Part shown: positions 11,500 through 22,669 of the stretch, piece by piece
Layout of the letters: every line of letters begins with the position of its first letter
Numbering within the stretch: position 1 is the first letter of the stretch
NCBI GenBank assembly: GCA_964017125.1
Contig: OZ024902.1
Coordinates: 106,064,560 to 106,128,559, forward strand
Length of the DNA stretch: 64,000 nt
From: Flabesymbios commensalis
Taxonomy: Eukaryota > Annelida > Polychaeta > Terebellida > Flabelligeridae
Direction of reading: 5' to 3'
Translations under genes and position numbers: made by a program
Notes under the pieces: model-generated
Databases searched by the model: none
Told to the model about the DNA's origin: nothing
Seen by the model: the letters and a program-made list of their open reading frames with translations, nothing else

Positions 11500-12130
11500 A
11501 TTTTTTTAAATTTAATAAATTTCGACACAGATGTAACTAAAACTGGAAGCAATATATTATTAGGGCATATGCAGAATTAAAGCAGGAATATAAAATAGAA
11601 TATTAGTTAAAGGGACATGCCCAGGTCTAAAATCATCAAAAAATCTGTGATTTTATTTTAGCTTAATAATATGACCATATGATGTTAATATGTCCATAGA
11701 CTAGAACTGCAAAAGTTTTTTAATTTTTCTGCTGCGCACTTATTAGTTAGGTTAGATATAGAGCCGAAATTCCCGTATTTCTTATTTTTAACATGGTTGT
11801 CAATAATTAGAAATCAGGAATTAGACGTCCATAGACGTCAGATACTGACGTATAAAGTCTGTCCCGCGTTGAACGGGTGAATGAAACAAATTAAATGTCA
11901 TTGAAGTATATAAAAAGTTTTTGGTAGATGCCTAGTTAATCAAATTAATAAATATGGGAGATGTCTATTTTTTCAAAATTATAACTATTTTTCGTCATTT
12001 GTAGCTGCTAATCGCGTTAGCAATTCCAGCTTTAAGTGAATGAGAAATAGAAACGAACAATTTATCAGCACAAGGCATTAATTTAATCATGACGTAAATG
12101 ATGTAAATGACGTTTTAATGTAGGCCTACA
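11500..12130. other. No gene recognised
   Basis: AT-rich, with no domain or clear repeat. Confidence 0.5.
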
Positions 12131-12140
12131 GCTGCTGCTG

Positions 12141-12235
12141 GTCATACTCTGGTGTAGTGGTGACTCCGAATGCCTGTCACGTCGGAGCGTGGAGGTTCGT
12201 CCCCGCTTCGGTATTCAAAATGTTTCTCTGGGGGT
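12141..12235 (+). mobile_element. tRNA-Asp-like SINE head
   Basis: GGTGTAGTGGTGACTCCGAA, an anticodon-arm-like TGCCTGTCACG, and a B box GGTTCGTCCCC are in tRNA order, followed by the SINE-like AAAATGTTTCTC. It is not a functional tRNA because stem pairing is poor and there is no terminator. A SINE family is the best explanation. Confidence 0.5.
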
Positions 12236-12299
12236 GTGATCAAATTACGTGATAGGCAGTGTGACACAATTTGATTAATATGATCAGTAGGTATGAATG

Positions 12300-12395
12300 A
12301 GATGACACGTACTGCCCTCCAAACACAGGATTCGAAATTCAAGTCCTGGCTGTCTGAGGTCGAGCACGATACCTCTCAAATGTGCCTTTGGCTAA
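12300..12395 (-). mobile_element. Decayed SINE fragment, second tRNA-like unit
   Basis: On the minus strand, GAGAGGTATCGTGCTCGACCT...TTCGAATCCTGTGTTTGGAG matches the second tRNA-like unit of the SINE at 23918-24232 (GAGAGGTAGCGTGCTCGGCC...TTCGAATCCTGTGTCTGGAG). Confidence 0.55.
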
Positions 12396-12524
12396 AATAC
12401 CCAAATACACAAACCTGTCTTCAAGTCAAGATAAATATTAGGCCTATATACATGATATAGTTTATTACTGTAGCTGAAGATTATTACAACGGCAACAGTT
12501 AGCGTAACTGGGCGATCTTCCATA

Positions 12525-12720
12525 TATTTCTGCCCTGGTGCTGTGGTTAAAGCTGTCTGCTTGGAATGTCGGAGATCGCGAGTTCGAGCCCCGCTCTGGC
12601 CTTCAAGTTCCAAAGAAACAAAATGTTTCTTCCCAGCTCACTCATGAAGATTCAATTTTGTTGGAAGCCCCCGTAACCTAAAACCCCATTCTTTCATTTT
12701 TTTCTATATATTTCTACGCC
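12525..12720 (+). mobile_element. tRNA-derived SINE
   Basis: The A-box-like GGTGCTGTGGTTAAAGC and B-box AGTTCGAGCCCCG (12581-12593) are followed by AAGAAACAAAATGTTTCTTC, the same tail start as the SINE at 23.9 kb, and by a GGAAGCCCCCGTAACCTAAA block with a T-rich end. It is a diverged copy of the same superfamily. Confidence 0.55.
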
Positions 12721-12784
12721 ACGCTTTGTGAACACAACGTTTCACGACGCAGCAGTTCACAAACAGGATGTGTGAATAACAGTG

Positions 12785-12880
12785 CTGGGTTAATGTTGGG
12801 CCAGCGTCGAAGACGTTCGACCAATATTAATAAAGCATGGGTTTGATGTACATTGTATTGTGTTTTCTGGGTAGGTTTCC
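12785..12880. repeat. Decayed CCCAGCA-family miniature element
   Basis: AGTGCTGGGTTAATGTTGGG, CCAGCGTCGAAGACGTTCGACC and a right end GTGTTTTCTGGG are recognisable; the ends are degraded. Confidence 0.45.
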
Positions 12881-13439
12881 CAGAAACAGGATGTCTCTGT
12901 TCATTAACAGTAGGTAATGGTGCAACTTATACTTTTATCTAGGAGTACTGTATAGAGGTCATATGCAAATAAGGTTGAAAAAACTGAATAATCAGCGTTA
13001 AATAATGAATTACCCGTCACTGGTCATCGTCTTCACACGCTTTCCTGGCATCATTGGTCACGTTGTACAATTGATTTTCAACAGCGCGCTGACTGGTTTG
13101 AATAACTATGCCAAACTCAATGCTGGTTGAATGTTAATTTCCCAGACATGCATTGAGTAAAGAAGGTTTTTATTCAGAGCAAATAAACTGACAAATGTGC
13201 CATAAGCAGAGGCGGATCGATCTAGAAAATGGGGCGCATATCTCTGAGATTTTTGGGCATATTTAGGCCAAATTAAAGGTTTTTTGGGGGGCAAAAAATT
13301 AGGGACCACTGATAACATATCTGTCCGGTACATGAGTAAGTAAGTAAGTAATTTATTAGCCAATAGGCCTGTGGATCCTTGTGTAAACACAAAACAGTAC
13401 AATACTTGTCACAAAACACATTTAAAACTCAACAGAACA
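12881..13439. other. No gene recognised
   Basis: Includes (GTAA)n at 13332-13351 next to a LINE-3'-end-like segment. Otherwise nothing recognisable. Confidence 0.45.
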
Positions 13440-14165
13440 GTTCAAGTTGAGATAACCGTATGAGACTTCAGAATTTTAAAAAGCTTTAAAAACAAAATTT
13501 GCGAGGCTACATACAGTTTTGGTATCGTCACTCGACAGCTCTATAAATGTATGCGTATTAGGTCTTTTAAAGTAATATTCAGGTATGTATCTCCTTCTCA
13601 GTTGTTTATTATAATTGCCAGATACAAATAAAGTGATTTTCATCCTCAATATCATCACATATCATAGGCCTACACTTCCTTTCATCAACAGGAGTCGGGT
13701 GTGGTTTATGCTATCGATCACTTTCAATAGCTAGCCTATGATTACTTGAGCGTAGTCTACCTAGGGCAATTCTATGTGATACTGTTTTTACAATTTCCAA
13801 GTATTTTGAAGCAACGAAATGTTTATGAAATAAAATAAAATACCCCCCCCCCCCCCACTTGACATATTCTGCAGTTCAGAATGCAGTCTTTGACCATAAT
13901 TATCTCGAAGACGCTGATTTAAAATTCTGAAAATATAGCTTGTCGTTTTCAACACTTTGATAGAGCCATACATGCCCAAAACCTAACGTTTCCAATAAGT
14001 TTTTTTAGCCTGGCTACCCAGTTAACTTTTCCATTTTGTGCGTCACATAATAAAACATTATATACAATTTTGGTAAATCGAGTGTCTTTACATTTTGTAA
14101 TCTTCAGCCAGTATTTAACAATTCGTACGTATCTTACACATTGCATATCTGGACGGCTTTATGTA
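13440..14165 (-). pseudogene. LINE C-terminal fragment
   Basis: Read on the minus strand, the fragment contains YVRIVKYWLKITKC...RFTKIVYN near 14100, then the zinc-knuckle-like ICDDIEDENHFICIWQL, RRRYIPEYYFKRPNTHTF and LANFVFKAF near 13480-13660. This is the usual order of the region downstream of the RT in a widespread animal LINE group (K.W.KI......VY, then C....DE.HF...C..Y...R..YIP.Y). Frames are broken, and a poly-C run near 13845-13857 interrupts it. It is probably one insertion together with the RT piece at 14895-15205. Confidence 0.7.
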
Positions 14166-14274
14166 CAGCTGGACCAACCCCAAAAAGTTCGTTTTGCGAT
14201 AATTGCAGTTGAGGTTTATGGTCTAGGGCCTACTGTAAATTCAAGAAAGCGAATGAGCAAAATATTGAGGTAAA

Positions 14275-14890
14275 CTAGCACCCGACATCCACTTTCTCAA
14301 TTCATGGAACATACCCACATCTTCAGATACCTCCGGATTCGAGCCTCACTGCTTTAAATAAGCTGTGGTCCAGTGAATTGTGCATAAATCACAATGACCA
14401 TTTTGATTATGCACAACTTGACCAACCCATAGTTCTTGTAAATTGAACAAATACAAATACATGTAGACAATTTACAATAATAAGCACATTACAGACTCTC
14501 TACATCTTCTGTGGATCTATTCTGAAGTTTCTATAATCAGTGATAAGAAAAATATATAGTTTGGGTGAGATCACGGGGACTGCGAGGATGATGGGAAAAA
14601 CGAAGGTGTGGGTTGGTCCAATTGTGCATAAAGCAATTTTGAGATTTTGATTTATGCACGAGTGGACCAAGCCACAATTATTGTCAATTTAACAAATATG
14701 TATAAAAAGACATCAATAAGCACATTACAGATTATCTACATCTTCTGCAGATCTAGCTGTGGAATATATTTAATAAAATACGTGCAACTTTTATAGCTTT
14801 GGTGAAATCCCAGGGACTGTGAGGCTGATGGAAGAAATGGATGTGTGGATTGATCCAGTTGTGCATAAATTAATCTGAAATTTTAACATG
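14275..14890. repeat. Two ~245-bp tandem units splitting a LINE
   Basis: Both units contain TTATGCAC(A/G)A(C/G)T(T/G)GACCAA, ATAAGCACATTACAGA(C/T)T.TCTACATCTTCTG and TG.GAGGATGATGG.A(G)AAA, then GTTGGTCCAATTGTGCATAAA. They begin near 14385 and 14635. They sit between two parts of the same LINE, so they look inserted. Confidence 0.55.
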
Positions 14891-14894
14891 TGCT

Positions 14895-15205
14895 GTTTTT
14901 TTATCGCCACCAGGTGGCGTGGCCCATATTGATACCTTCAAATTTGTTGGTTCTGAGAGTATTTTCGATATCATTCAAATACATAGCAAATAAAAAAGGT
15001 GACAGACATTCTTCTTGTCGCACTCCAAATAAACATTCAAATTCGTCGGTTTTTTCTCCTCCTACTTGAACACGTGATTTAACAACACTATTCATACTTT
15101 GAATGACATCAAATAGTCGACCTCTGATACCAAGTGTATTTTTTGTCTATATAATCAAAGGCTTTCCGAAAGGCAAGAAACGCACAGCATAAATTTTTAC
15201 CATTG
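14895..15205 (-). pseudogene. LINE reverse-transcriptase fragment
   Basis: On the minus strand the piece reads AFRKAFDYID, then, past a frame change, MNSVVKSRVQVGG and FGVRQEECLSPFLFAMYLND. AF.D..KAFD.ID is RT block 3, and GVRQG..LSP.LF..Y.ND is block 4, here with E in place of the usual G. The YADD motif does not follow because the sequence leaves the LINE at 14895. A frameshift near 15140 and the truncation show that it is dead. It probably belongs with 13440-14165. Confidence 0.75.
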
Positions 15206-15639
15206 TTTAATAAATTGGGGGGGGGGGGTGTACGCTATTTGGGGCAGCAATTACCGTGTGTGACGATATGAACACGCCTGACCTGACACGGCCTAAAACA
15301 CATAGGACGCGAGCTTCACGCGAGCGACACGCGTCACGACGCGTAAGCAATCGCTTTAGCTCATTTCACATTGCATAAATACATAGCTCGCGAGCGTCAC
15401 GCGGCACGCGTCACCGATCACTTCTGGAGCGCATTACACATTTAACGCGTGACGCGAGCTTTACGCGAGGTGAATCCACAGTATGACGTCAACATGTGAT
15501 GATTTATTAGGGAATCCCCATCATCAACGTGGTGATACAGCAAGTGTGTGTGACGTGTTTTCAGGCAAGCAAGCTTTATTTCAATTAAGCATACATTTAT
15601 AGTCCCGAAATGCAAAAGTGCAGAAAATAGGCTCTTCAA

Positions 15640-16390
15640 TTGAGTTGACAACTCAATATATTTAGTTGTTAACTCGATATATTCAGCTACCAACTCGATA
15701 TAAGGAGTTGTGAACCCAATATTGTGAGTTGTCAACTCAATATATCGAGTTATGGCAATTCAATATATTGAGTTGACAGCTCGATAAAATGAGTTATCAA
15801 CTCAATATATTGAATTGTCAACTCAATAGATCGGATTGACAACTCAATATAATAATAATAATAATGGTGAGTTCATCAATTGCGCATATACAATGCTCTG
15901 TGCGCTTCACACACATTACCCCTGGTCACTGGACATTCATGTACAGCACTGCTGCCATTCGGCGCTAGGAACTAATCGCACACATTGCCACCTCTTTCAT
16001 GTGAGGGGGAAGTGCCTTGCCCAAGGACACAACATCGAAACAATATCCCAATATTGAGAGGGGAGAAACATGCTATTTCTCTGAAAATCCTGCACCAAGC
16101 GGGATTCGAAACCGCACGCAGGCAGCGAAATTGTCGAAGTGCCACGCTCTAACCATTGCGCCACGTCCATATCTAATATATTGAGTAGACAAGTCCATTA
16201 GAATAAAGTGTCAACTCAACTCAACATCTATTGAGTTTCTACAACTCAATATATTAAGTTCACAACTCAATCGATCGAGTTCTAAACTCAATATATCGTG
16301 TTCTGCAGTCAATATATCGAGCTATGAAATTAATATATCGAGTTATTAACTCAATATATCGAATTATCAACTGAGTTTAAGCAGTAATAA
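15640..16390. repeat. Palindromic array of CAACTCAATATATTGAGTTG
   Basis: Variants of TTGAGTTGACAACTCAATAT repeat head to head with alternating TTGAGTT and AACTCAA. The array is interrupted by a SINE at 15850-16170 and continues on its other side, so the array is older than the SINE. Confidence 0.75.
15850..16170 (-). mobile_element. Nearly full-length tRNA-derived SINE
   Basis: Reading the minus strand from 16170: GACGTGGCGCAATGGTTAGAGCG (A-box region), GCGTGCGGTTTCGAATCCCGC (B box), a body with TTGTGTCCTTGGGCAAGGCAC, a block AGTGACCAGGGGTAATGTGT, and an (ATT)n tail at 15850-15865. It lies in the palindromic AACTCAA array. The body block CCTTGGGCAAGGCAC is common to several marine-invertebrate SINEs. 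Related copies lie at 20765-21062, 51210-51320 and 60430-60480. Confidence 0.75.
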
Positions 16391-16700
16391 TGCGAATTTA
16401 AATGTCGCTTCTTTGGCTTCGTAGATTTATGATAAAATATGTTCCTTATATATGTTTTTATTCAAAAAACAATCTTAACAAACCAAAAATTGCTGTTCTG
16501 TAATTATCACAAGAAATCACAATTTGAAATGATAAATTTAGAAAATCCTTCGATGTTGATTGCTCAGATCTACTATTTAACGCTTAACGCTCGCGAGCTA
16601 ACGCGTCATATGCGTTTGATCTGTCGCGCGACGCTCGCGGAGCTATCGCGTACCGCGTGTCGTTCGCGTCCTGTGTTTTCGGCATGACACTGTTAGTGTG

Positions 16701-17117
16701 GACGCCACAGATCGATGTTCGATTATCGAACGACGTTTACTTACATGATATTATTCAGCGTTAATGAGTGTTTTGTGTTTTAAATGTATTCATGTTTCTA
16801 ACCAGTAACAAAATATTTTTTTATTGCATTTGTTTGTTTTAAATGACTACATTTCATGTACTATTTTTGTTTAATGTTCCCGTCTGTTGCCATGATTTTT
16901 GCCATAATTGCATACGGTGGACCAACAATAAACCAGCATTGAATCAAAGTGTCATGTTCATGTTTGTCTTACCCAGACACTCGCTAACAGACGAGTGGCC
17001 TCTGAGGCGTGCCCTGCTGAGTTAGATAGATGTTTTCTTCAGTATTTAGACCAACAGTGCATAGCGTTATCTACGGAAGCGTATTAGGGTCAGAACACAA
17101 AAAAAATATTTTAAGAT
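16701..17117. other. No gene recognised
   Basis: Contains a decayed piece of the CCCAGCA miniature family near 16915-16985 and otherwise nothing clear. Confidence 0.45.
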
Positions 17118-17532
17118 CATGTACGTACACGATACTACCATGTACGTACGCGATACTACCATGTACGTACAAGATGCTACCATGTACGTACACGATATTA
17201 CCATGTACGTACACGATGCTACCATGTACGTACAGGATACGTGATACTACCATGTACGTACACGATACTACCATGTACGGACACGATACTACCATGTACG
17301 TTCACGATGCTACCATGTACGTAGGCTACACGATGCTACCATGTACGTACACGGTACTACCATGTACGTACACGATACGTGGAACACGATACCACCATGT
17401 ACGTACACGATGCTACCATGTACGTACACGATACTACCATGTACGTACACGATACAACCATGTACGTACACGATGTTACTACTATGGACGTACAAGATAC
17501 TATCATGTACGTACACGATACTACCATGTACG
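17118..17532. repeat. 21-bp satellite (ACCATGTACGTACACGATACT)
   Basis: About twenty tandem copies with small variations; occasional insertions such as GATACGTG. All frames stay open in parts, giving CTYTILP- or YVHGSIV-like strings. The array resumes at 20746-20764 and 21063-21093 beyond two insertions, so it once ran continuously. Confidence 0.85.
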
Positions 17533-18019
17533 TAGGGTAAGGTGGGGCAAGATGCCCCACCTAAGGACAAAGTCAAACAATGGACTTGTATAGAGTAATA
17601 ATTGGAATATCATGTATGAGAGACATGGCCATTCACACTAGCCAGGTATATATTGCACTTATGAGGTTTTAAACCAAATTAATTAGTTGTGAGTCATAAT
17701 ATAGTTTTATCACGCAAAAGTGCGTCTTGTCCCATGGGTGGGGCAAGACGCCCACAGTGGGCATCTTGCCCCACACCATCGAATATATTTATATATAGGC
17801 CTAAATCATTCATAACACACGAGCTTTTATTTTTAAACAATTTTAAAGTTATTAAGTCAAGCTTGCTAAATAAGGCTAGAAATAAAAACAAGGAGTTCAG
17901 CATAAACTACATCACACGGGTGTCAATAATCTTGTAAAAACCTATTAAATACAGGCTGTTATATATATATGTGTGTTCAGACCCATATGTTGCCAAAGAA
18001 AACCCCAACAATTACGTAA

Positions 18020-18700
18020 CGCCTAAAGGGGAAGGGGGTGAAGTGGTGTGTTATGGACCGTGGTCAACATAGCGTTAAAAAGCGTTCCGTAGGATGGGGG
18101 GGGGGGGAGAATCAATATGCCTGAAATCTGGCAGCGTTTCATTTCCGAATCAGATACCATGGGGGTATTTATTTCATATTGCGCACACATATCCCTTAGG
18201 GGGTGTAGATGTGCCTTTTGGAATTAATGAACTTTGACCTACTTAAATGGCCCATCATCGGCCATAATTAACTTTAATATGCCTGATATCTGGCAGCGTT
18301 TCGATCGTTTCCGAAGCAGACCTCGGAAACCATTGGGGTGATTCATTTCATATTGCACACACACACACATCCCTCATGGGGTGTAGATGGACCTTTTTGG
18401 GGTTTAGGAACTTCGACCTACTTAAATGGCCGACCATCGGCCATAATTGACTTTATATGACAAACCGTGCCAGATAGCTATTTCCTTACTATACAACAAA
18501 TTGTGCGGTTTCAGGTAGGGAAATGCCCTGCAAAATTTCAACTAGATCAAATAAACAATGGCCATAATTGCCTGATAATATGCCTGATATCTGGTAAACC
18601 TAATACTACTAAACAAAATGTGCAGTTTGAGGGAGGGATATGGCCTGATTTTTTTTTAATTGAATCAAATTCAAAATGCCTAAATTCACACTCTCCATAC
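18020..18700 (+). repeat. Dispersed repeat module (ATGCCTGATATCTGGCA... family)
   Basis: Contains repeated ATATGCCTGATATCTGG, TTCATATTGC(G/A)CACACA, GGGTGTAGATG..CCTTTT, GACCTACTTAAATGGCC and GTGCGGTTTCAGGTAGGG. The same modules occur at 30057-30235 (inverted), 33310-33512 (inverted, with the 5' end), 40062-41165 and around 43.6 kb. Function unknown; it is a multicopy family. Confidence 0.65.
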
Positions 18701-18884
18701 TAGCACGGCTGTGACAGGCCTGTGTAATCTTCTTATTATGCCTATGTCAGGCTTATGGTGTTTTAATAGCATTATTCCGTCTCTGCCATGGACGCATGAG
18801 GATTTTAGCTCTCACTAAGAAGCTGGCTGATGAATTCTGTTTATTTTTTACAGACATGACCTATGTGCCTGGGCAATAAGCTTG

Positions 18885-19765
18885 TGGGCACGATATCTTA
18901 TTATTATTAAGCGTTGAATGGATTCCATTCAAATTTTATAGAGTGATTTTCAGGATATTTCTGAAGATGTGATTACCTTTTGGGAAAAATACATTAAAAA
19001 CAAGATGGCTGACGGAGGACATTTTGAATAAATGGCCGCCCAAAAATATTGTGGGCGCGATATCTGATGAACCTTTGGTTGGATCGCATTCAAGTTTAAA
19101 GTTGTGATTTCCGGGTATTTCTGATGATCTTTTTAACTTTTGGGAAGAATCCATTGAAAACAAAATGGCCATCCGAATAGCTTGTGGGTTCGACATCTTA
19201 TAAACCATTTGTTGGATCACATTCAAATTGGATGTGGTGGCTCTGTTGGTATTTATGATGATCTGAATACCTTTTGGGAAAAAATATTAAAAACAAGATG
19301 GCTGACGGAGGACATTTTGAAAAAATGGCTGCTAAAAAGCGATATCTTATGAATCGTTGGCTGGATCGCATTAAAGTCTGGTTCTCCGGGTATTTCTGAT
19401 GATCTGATTATTTTTTTGGAAGAATCCATTGAAAACAACAACAGAGGACATTTTGAAAAAAATTGCCATCCAAAAAGCTTGTGAGCGCGATATCTTATGA
19501 ACCGTTGGTTGGATCGCATTCAAATTTATGCAGTGGCTCTCTAGGCATTTCTAATGATTTGATTAACTTTTGATAATTCAGAAAAAACAAGATGGCTGAC
19601 GGATGTTATTTTTAAAATAATAGCATCCCAAAAAGTTTGTGGTTGCGATATCTTATGAACCGTTGGTTTTGTCGCATTTAAATTTGATGCAGTGGTTTTT
19701 TAGGCAAACCTAATGATCTGATTAATTTTTTCACTAAAAACAAGATGGCTGATGGAGGACATGTT
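18885..19765. repeat. About six tandem units of ~155 bp
   Basis: Each unit has GCGATATCTTATGAACC.TTGG, TGGATCGCATTCAAATT, GGTATTTCTGATGATCTGAT, TTTTGGGAA.AAT and AACAAGATGGCTGACGGAGG. Units start near 18891, 19050, 19183, 19340, 19484 and 19643. Confidence 0.8.
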
Positions 19766-20284
19766 GAAAAAAAACCTGGTTAGGGTAATTTTCTACTTAG
19801 ATTTCTTTATTGTGGCAATATATCCAAGTTTGTTGTCATGTAACGGTGATGCTTTTAAAGTTTTCGTGCCGAAAACAGTCACATCTAGTTTTAATTTGGA
19901 CCAATCATATATATACGAGATTTGTGCATGTAGTATTATGCTTATTACAATAATATGGTTGACGTTACCCTCTGTTGATTCAATGTTGATACAATATAAG
20001 TATATATATATGTCAGCGTCGCAGATCGTTTCCCAACATTGGGTCGACGTTTATATTAGACCATATTGATGAAATTCAACTGCGATTTAGCATATCAATA
20101 ACTCTATGCACACAATGTGCATTATGCACACAAAACTATGGAGTCATGGGTTGAATTAACTTCAGTACATCATACTCAATATAGGGCGTACAGTGATACA
20201 GTACAGATTGGTATATCAGTAGGCCCTACTACATAATTGAAGTGTGACGTTCCTGTAACTTACTCAATAGAGCACAACAGAAAT
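19766..20284. other. No gene recognised; decayed miniature element near 19965-20065
   Basis: GTTGACGTTACCCTCTGTTG...AGCGTCGCAGATCG...CAACATTGGGTCGACG fits the interior of the CCCAGCA family. A short open frame at 19752-20069 has no recognisable motif. Confidence 0.4.
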
Positions 20285-20764
20285 AAATAATACATTGGGG
20301 CAAGATGCCCACCATGAAATGGGGCAAGACGCCCACTGGGCACCTTGCCCCATATCATGGGTGGGCGTCTTGCCCCAAGACGCCATTTTGAGTTCGTCGC
20401 CATGCCAGCCACACAGTTGTTTAATTACGCTTAAGACAAAAGCCAAAGCACATTGCTAACAGATGTATCAATGAAAATAACACTGGTTTGTACTAAGTGG
20501 GCTATTTTGTGAAGAGTGAAATATAAAGTTGTGAGGTGCGATTCTTACAAGTTTTTTGGTAAAAAGCGAAAAGACGTCATAAATACTCAGTTGTTCACCG
20601 CCTGACGTCCCAATTTGGGCTAAATCTCTCCCCAGGTGTCGAGATCATCTTAAAAACCCACGTGAGACAATAATATGCACTGAACATTGTGATAGCCAGG
20701 GTAGGCGTATTACCCCGCCTGGGCGTCTTGCCCCACCCTACCCTACATGATACTACCATGTACA

Positions 20765-21062
20765 TGTGTCTCCCCTCTCAATATTGGGACATTATTTCGA
20801 TGTTGTGTCCTTGGGTAAGGCACTTTACTGTCACATGCTTCACTTGACTCAGGTGTAAATGAGTAGGCCCTACTTGGTGGGACAGAGATGGCAATGTGTG
20901 CAATTAGCTCCTAGTGCCGGAATGGCTGCAAGTGCTGTATGCTCCAAAAAAGGAGTTGAAATGGTACATGAATGAACAGGTCCAGTGACCAGGGGTAATA
21001 TGTGTGAAGCGCGCAGAGCATTGTATGTGCGCTATATAAGAACACACCATTCTTATTTTATT
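20765..21062 (+). mobile_element. 5'-truncated SINE in the 21-bp satellite
   Basis: Begins TGTCTCCCCTCTCAATATTG, continues TTGTGTCCTTGGGTAAGGCAC and CAGTGACCAGGGGTAATATG, and ends in CTTATTTTATTTAT. It is the body of the SINE at 15850-16170 without the tRNA head. Satellite repeats lie on both sides. Confidence 0.7.
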
Positions 21063-21099
21063 TATGCACGTACACGATACTACCATGTACGGGGCTTTT

Positions 21100-21290
21100 C
21101 AGAGTGATTTAAGGAAGTTGGACCAGCATTTGGTCGACGTCGTGTTTGCTGGGTGTGTAGACAAGCACCAAAACGGAATAATAAATTCCGCTTAATACAT
21201 AGTCTCTACTGTCCACAGGAGCCATTTAATAACATTTTAAATTTAGCCACGGTGCCCAAAATCTAATCAAGTCAACCCCCCATGTAGGTG
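21100..21290. repeat. Decayed CCCAGCA-family right end
   Basis: GTTGGACCAGCATTTGGTCGACGTCGTGTTTGCTGGG at about 21118-21155 keeps the right terminal repeat GTTTGCTGGG; the left end is missing. Confidence 0.5.
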
Positions 21291-22489
21291 ATTGTAGTAG
21301 TAGTAGTAAATCTTTGCTTTACGTCACTTTTCGGCACAAAAGGTCTTTTAAGTGACATTGTAATACGATAAAAACGTTGTAGTCAATTGATGAGATGAAT
21401 GATGTACAGATGATGATGTGAGGGTGGGGGTGATAGGGCATGGTGGGTTATTGAGAGCGTTTTCCTTCGCTCGCCCGATAAGGGGTTCTGGGCATGTCTA
21501 GGGGATATACCCCCAGGCATGCCCAGACGGCCGGAGACTTGAGTTTTCCCTGTGCAATTTAATGCCGAAACTCTGTGGCATTTTGCGCAGCTCCGCTATC
21601 CTCGGGTCGGATAGTCCCCAGAGTAACAATAGGAAGGAGAACTCCCTCTGGGTAACTCCATTCATCCCACGTGAGAGACCTAATGTCAAACACGCTATTG
21701 CCGGTTATTTAAGGCTGCCACAGCCTACATCAGCGCCAGCACTGATGCGGGTGCTGCATTGGCTCCGCTGTTGAGCGGAGGAACCAGGGTACGCCACTGG
21801 CAATCCGCCCGAAGATTATGACCAGATACGAGGAGGCTGCAGCTGCCCTTGGATGATTGCTGTAGACTAGTGCTTCCGTACAATGCCGTACACATCATCC
21901 AAAAGACGAAACAGATCCCTAATGACCCTCCCCGGATGGGGGCGAAAAGTACTAATACTAGCAATCAACCCAGTACCCCGTAGGTGATTGTGCCCACCGG
22001 GTTTGAAAATGATCCAAAAAGTCGTTCAGAAGTGATCGTGTACACAAGCATAACTAGAAGGGTCTAGTTTTTTTAGGACAAAAAACTGGAGAGGTCTCCC
22101 CTCCAGCAGCATAGCCATAAAGGTTGATAGCTAATAGATGTAGTGTCAATGGCTTTTTTGTAATTAATGTTATTAAATGCAATATCAATAATAGGCCTGT
22201 CCCATAATTTTTTTCACCACTCATATATATATCTATGTGAGCCGACCTGACAAAATGTCGTAAGTCGCATATGTAAATATTGGAGTTATTAAGATATCCC
22301 GTACCTACACAAAATTACCTTCATAATTGTATATCACACAACTCTGTGGCGTGTTTAACTCCGAAAATATGAGTCGACACTTAAAACTCATTTTGCCAGA
22401 TCTGGTCACATATATCAACATGAAGTAATATATAATGTAATCAATTATTTATTTAATAAATTTCATGTAATTAATTAGAGCTTACAATG
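21291..22489. other. Unidentified region with a GC-richer block
   Basis: Starts with (GTA)n. The block 21480-22020 is more GC-rich than its surroundings and contains GGGCATG...CATGCCC as a short inverted repeat around 21491-21524. Overlapping short open frames exist on both strands but none shows a domain. It may be an old repeat or LINE 5' region. Confidence 0.4.
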
Positions 22490-22620
22490 AAAGTACTTTT
22501 CAAAGTACTGGTACTTGTACTCAAGTACTTTTGAAATCCAGTACTTGTACTTGTACTTGTACTCGTCATTTTTTCAAGTACTTGTACTTGTACTCGAGTA
22601 CTTTTGTCTAGTACTCGCCC
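22490..22620. repeat. GTACTTGTACTCGAGTAC repeat
   Basis: Short tandem and palindromic repeats of GTACTT/AAGTAC directly before the next satellite. Confidence 0.7.
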
Positions 22621-22669
22621 CAAGCCTGAAATGTCTAATTTCAGTCCTAATGAGTATTTCGTTTGTGAC

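Larger units (their letters stand above)
15271..16700. mobile_element. TIR element with GC-rich ends and AT-rich palindromic core
   Basis: The left sequence CTGACACGGCCTAAAACACA...GGACGCGAGC (about 15281-15314) reappears inverted at 16668-16690 (GTCCTGTGTTTTCGGCATGACA). Both sides hold many ACGCG and TCGCGAGC words (15310-15470 and 16576-16670). The middle, 15640-16390, is a palindromic repeat. The ends and interior together suggest a non-autonomous DNA transposon; exact termini and target duplication are unresolved. Confidence 0.55.
17533..20745. mobile_element. 3.2-kb non-autonomous TIR element inserted at TA in a satellite
   Basis: The left end TAGGGTAAGGTGGGGCAAGA (17533) is matched in inverted form by the right end, 20721-20745, with 23 of 25 bases alike. 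Both ends abut the 21-bp satellite (left CCATGTACG, right CATGATACTACC), so TA is a possible target duplication. More copies of GGGGCAAGA(T/C)GCCCAC lie just inside (17738-17774 and 20298-20385). The middle contains dispersed-repeat modules (18.02-18.70 kb) and six ~155-bp tandem units (18.89-19.76 kb). No transposase is visible. Confidence 0.65.

Noticed and set aside
17118-17532. Possible CRISPR array (repeat about 21 bp)
   Set aside because: Units are contiguous with no unique spacers, and the DNA is eukaryotic.
17030-17593. 187-codon open frame
   Set aside because: Runs over the 21-bp ACCATGTACGTAC satellite; several other frames are open too.
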